From assembly GCA_964353115.1 (NCBI GenBank), contig CAYGUI010000033.1, positions 1 to 13,435 of the forward strand: a stretch of 13,435 nt of DNA. The letters run 5' to 3'. A model generated the notes under the pieces. That model saw nothing but the letters and a program-made list of their open reading frames with translations, had not been told where the DNA came from and did not search any database. Positions 11,202-13,435 of this stretch are shown here, piece by piece (the first letter of the stretch is position 1; each line of letters begins with the position of its first letter). A program made the translations under genes and the position numbers. Origin of the DNA: CAYGUI01 sp964353115 (GTDB lineage: Bacteria > Pseudomonadota > Gammaproteobacteria > JAGOUU01).

Positions 11202-13435
11202 ATGCCGTTAGTATTGCCTGAAAAACTACAATTTAGTAAAAATAAAACTGATCTTGGCCCATTTTATGGTGCTAGCACTTGCATTGCGATTGATGAATTA
11301 GCTCTAATAACTAATCAACCATTATTAGTTATTTGTGAAGATTCACTAGAAGTTGACAATATCGCACGCGAATTAAAGTTTTTTATCGACAATCCAAAAA
11401 GAATTCATGTTTTTCCAGGCCTTGAAACCCTACCCTATGACTCATTTTCTCCGCATGAAGATCTAATTTCTGAGCGGTTAGACACTCTTGCAAAATTACC
11501 AAATATTAAAAACGACATAGTAATTTTATCTGCAGATACGCTACTGCAAAGATTAAGCCCACCAAGTTATGTTATGGCGCACAGCTTAATATTAAAAACT
11601 AATGATAAATTAGACTTAAAAAACTTTAGCGAATTATTAATAAATAATGGTTATTACAGTACATCGCAGGTAAAAACACACGGAGAATTTTGCATCCGCG
11701 GCTCAATAATTGACTTATTTCCAATGGGTCATAACGTACCATTTAGAATAGATTTATTTGATGATGAAATAGAATCTATCAGAAGTTTTGATCCAAGCTC
11801 ACAATTATCAAAGCAAAATTTTAACGAAATAAAATTATTACCAGCCCATGAGTTTGCGCTTGATGATAATGCCCTACAAACTTTTAAACAAAATTTCCGC
11901 ACAAGATTCCCGGGACCCGCTAGTGAATTTGCAATCTATCAAGATATTATGCAAAAAATCGCAACTCCTGGAATTGAATATTATTTGCCGCTATTTTTCG
12001 AACAAACCGCATTAATATTTGATTACTTACCTGAAAATACGTTGGTGGTACAAATTGGTGACATTTTTTCTCACGCTAGAAATTATTATAAAACTGTTGA
12101 AGAGCGTCATGAATTATTTTGCCATGATATTGCTCGTCCAATTTTAAAGCCGGAAGAGTTGTTTATTAATACTGAAGAGTTGGCTCAAGAGTTGAGTGGG
12201 TTTAAGATTGTTAGATTTAGAAAAACCCCCGTTGAGGAAAAAACCCCCGCTCAGGCTTCGCTACGCTCCGCCGAGCTGCCCCCTTTACAAAGGGGGCAAT
12301 CTAATACACCCCCTTTCGTAAAGGGGGTCGGCGCGTCAGCGCCGGGGGGTTTTTCACCAGAGGAGCAATCAAATACACCCCCTTTCGTAAAGGGGGTCGG
12401 CGCGTCAGCGCCGGGGGGTTTTTCACCAAAGGGGGCGTCTAAGATCCTCTACACCGCCGAATCCCCTGGCCGCCTAGATAATTTATTAGAGTATTTAAAA
12501 AAACAGGATATTAACCCAATAAAAGTTAATTCATGGCGCGAATTTTTACAAAACGATGCTCCAGTACAAATCACCATAGCTAATTTAAACGATGGTGCAG
12601 TTTTAGAAGATAAAAATATTCAAATAATTCCCGAAGCCGAACTTTTTCCACAAGAAATAATGCAACGCCGCCGCCGCAAGAAAAAAACTTTTGATAGCGA
12701 CAATGCATTTAAAAATTTAGGCGAATTAACAATTAATTCTCACGTTGTGCATGCTGAGCATGGAATTGGAATTTATCGTGGTCTTACTATAATTAACTTG
12801 AATGATATCGATCATGAATTATTAGTTTTGGAGTATCAAAGAAACGATAAAATCTATATTCCTATTCATAATTTACACTTAATTAGCCGTTACAGTGCTT
12901 TAGAAGATGCCGGGATTCAATTAGATAGCCTGCGCTCAACACGTTTTCAACAAGCAAAAAAAAAGGCTTTAGAAAGAATTAAAGACGTTGCCAGTGAATT
13001 ATTAGGCGTTTATGCGGAACGAGCAGCAAAACCAGGAGTTGAATATTCGGTAGACAAAAAAGATTATGAGGCTTTTGTATCAAACTTTAATTACGAAGAG
13101 ACTGATGATCAAAAACGTGCAATAAACGAAGTTATTGCCGATTTAGAAAAACCCCACTCGATGGACCGGTTAATTTGTGGTGATGTAGGTTTTGGTAAAA
13201 CAGAGGTAGCACTACGCGCCGCTTTTATTGCAGCTGCAAATTCAAAACAAGTTGCTATATTAGCTCCAACTACATTACTTGCCGAGCAGCATTTTCAAAA
13301 TTTCCGTGATAGATTTACCGATTTTGCAATTAAAGTTGAATTATTATCGCGCTTAAAATCGAATAAAGAACAAAAAGAAATTTTAGAAAAATTAGAGCAC
13401 GGCAAAGTTGATATAGTTATTGGCACTCATAAATT
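11202..13435 (+). CDS. mfd: Transcription-repair coupling factor Mfd, 3' end beyond the window
   Basis: Mfd is a DNA translocase that displaces RNA polymerase stalled at lesions and recruits UvrA to start nucleotide excision repair. The visible 744 codons cover the N-terminal two thirds of a protein usually about 1150 residues long. UvrB-like domains 1a/2/1b carry ETLPYDSFSPHEDLISERL (from residue 75) and HGEFCIRGSIIDLFPMG (160-176). The RNA polymerase-interacting domain starts near 508 (HVVHAEHGIGIYRG, then IYIPIHNLHLISRY). The first RecA-like domain has Walker A GDVGFGKT at 660-667 with K666, equivalent to E. coli K634, and APTTLLAEQH at 688-697. The window ends in VIGTHK, just before the DEEH box. 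The start aligns with the E. coli N-terminus; no good Shine-Dalgarno precedes it. Oddly, about 70 residues (341-412) in the D1b-D3 linker are encoded by a palindromic repeat. The frame stays open, so the gene is probably functional. Confidence 0.97.
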   Translation, partial: MPLVLPEKLQFSKNKTDLGPFYGASTCIAIDELALITNQPLLVICEDSLEVDNIARELKFFIDNPKRIHVFPGLETLPYDSFSPHEDLISERLDTLAKLPNIKNDIVILSADTLLQRLSPPSYVMAHSLILKTNDKLDLKNFSELLINNGYYSTSQVKTHGEFCIRGSIIDLFPMGHNVPFRIDLFDDEIESIRSFDPSSQLSKQNFNEIKLLPAHEFALDDNALQTFKQNFRTRFPGPASEFAIYQDIMQKIATPGIEYYLPLFFEQTALIFDYLPENTLVVQIGDIFSHARNYYKTVEERHELFCHDIARPILKPEELFINTEELAQELSGFKIVRFRKTPVEEKTPAQASLRSAELPPLQRGQSNTPPFVKGVGASAPGGFSPEEQSNTPPFVKGVGASAPGGFSPKGASKILYTAESPGRLDNLLEYLKKQDINPIKVNSWREFLQNDAPVQITIANLNDGAVLEDKNIQIIPEAELFPQEIMQRRRRKKKTFDSDNAFKNLGELTINSHVVHAEHGIGIYRGLTIINLNDIDHELLVLEYQRNDKIYIPIHNLHLISRYSALEDAGIQLDSLRSTRFQQAKKKALERIKDVASELLGVYAERAAKPGVEYSVDKKDYEAFVSNFNYEETDDQKRAINEVIADLEKPHSMDRLICGDVGFGKTEVALRAAFIAAANSKQVAILAPTTLLAEQHFQNFRDRFTDFAIKVELLSRLKSNKEQKEILEKLEHGKVDIVIGTHK
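12222..12437 (+). repeat. GC-rich palindromic repeat element inserted in frame in mfd
   Basis: About 216 bases of proline/glycine-coding, GC-rich DNA stand out from the AT-rich gene. The element is framed by AAAAACCCCCG ends on the left (12221-12231 and 12239-12249) and their inverted counterparts, GGGGGGTTTTTC, on the right (12344-12355 and 12413-12424). Inside are an imperfect hairpin (12249-12276), TGCCCCCTTT-AC-AAAGGGGGCA (12277-12298, 10-base stem), and two copies each of ACCCCCTTT-CGT-AAAGGGGGT (12308-12328, 12377-12397) and CGGCGC-GTCA-GCGCCG (12329-12344, 12398-12413). No transposase is present. It resembles, in behaviour, the palindromic elements found inside Rickettsia genes; whether it belongs to a known family cannot be told from here. 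It codes roughly Mfd residues 341-412. Confidence 0.85.
12297..12434 (+). repeat. Tandem duplication of a 69-base unit within the palindromic element
   Basis: Copy 1 is 12297-12365 and copy 2 is 12366-12434. They differ at three positions: 12302/12371 (T/A), 12360/12429 (G/A) and 12364/12433 (A/G). The unit is 23 codons, so duplication keeps the mfd frame, and both copies encode the peptide SNTPPFVKGVGASAPGGFSP. The 66 of 69 identity suggests a recent event, or gene conversion. Confidence 0.9.

Noticed and set aside
12297..12434. CRISPR array suggested by tandem repeats
   Set aside because: There are only two directly abutting 69-base copies with no spacers and no cas genes; they are translated as part of Mfd.
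12222..12437. mfd as a pseudogene disrupted by an insertion
   Set aside because: The frame is open through the whole element, and conserved Mfd motifs continue on both sides in the same frame.

Overview
The window looks like AT-rich chromosomal DNA from a gammaproteobacterium. The clearest evidence is the right-hand gene, whose product follows the E. coli-type transcription-repair coupling factor Mfd almost motif for motif. The low GC, the giant RHS protein and the in-frame palindromic repeat would fit a host-associated lineage such as Legionellales, but that placement is inference.

Layout: (1) Positions 1-10759, minus strand, are one uninterrupted reading frame of at least 3586 codons. It encodes a giant RHS/YD-repeat protein whose C-terminus lies beyond the left edge. 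It has an RHS-type N-terminal domain, about 2100 residues of YD repeats, about 600 residues of beta-sandwich (fibronectin III/Ig-like) sequence, and then degenerate YD repeats. The RHS core-closing motif and any toxin tip are not in the window. (2) Positions 10830-11120, minus strand, encode a small tyrosine-rich lipoprotein, 70 bases upstream of the RHS gene and probably transcribed with it. (3) Positions 11121-11201 are a compact divergent promoter region in which two perfect TATAAT boxes form one 15-base inverted repeat. (4) From 11202 on the plus strand is mfd, cut by the right edge after 744 codons. Its D1b-D3 linker is replaced by about 70 residues encoded by a GC-rich palindromic element with a tandem 69-base duplication.

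The lipoprotein and RHS protein may form a surface or secreted module: an outer-membrane lipoprotein next to a giant cocoon-forming protein that has no signal peptide of its own. Mfd is housekeeping DNA repair and is linked to this module only through the shared divergent promoter region. Almost all short alternative reading frames inside 1-10759 are shadows of the RHS gene. The most notable observations are the beta-sandwich block inside the RHS protein, the palindromic element translated within Mfd, and the overlapping divergent promoters.
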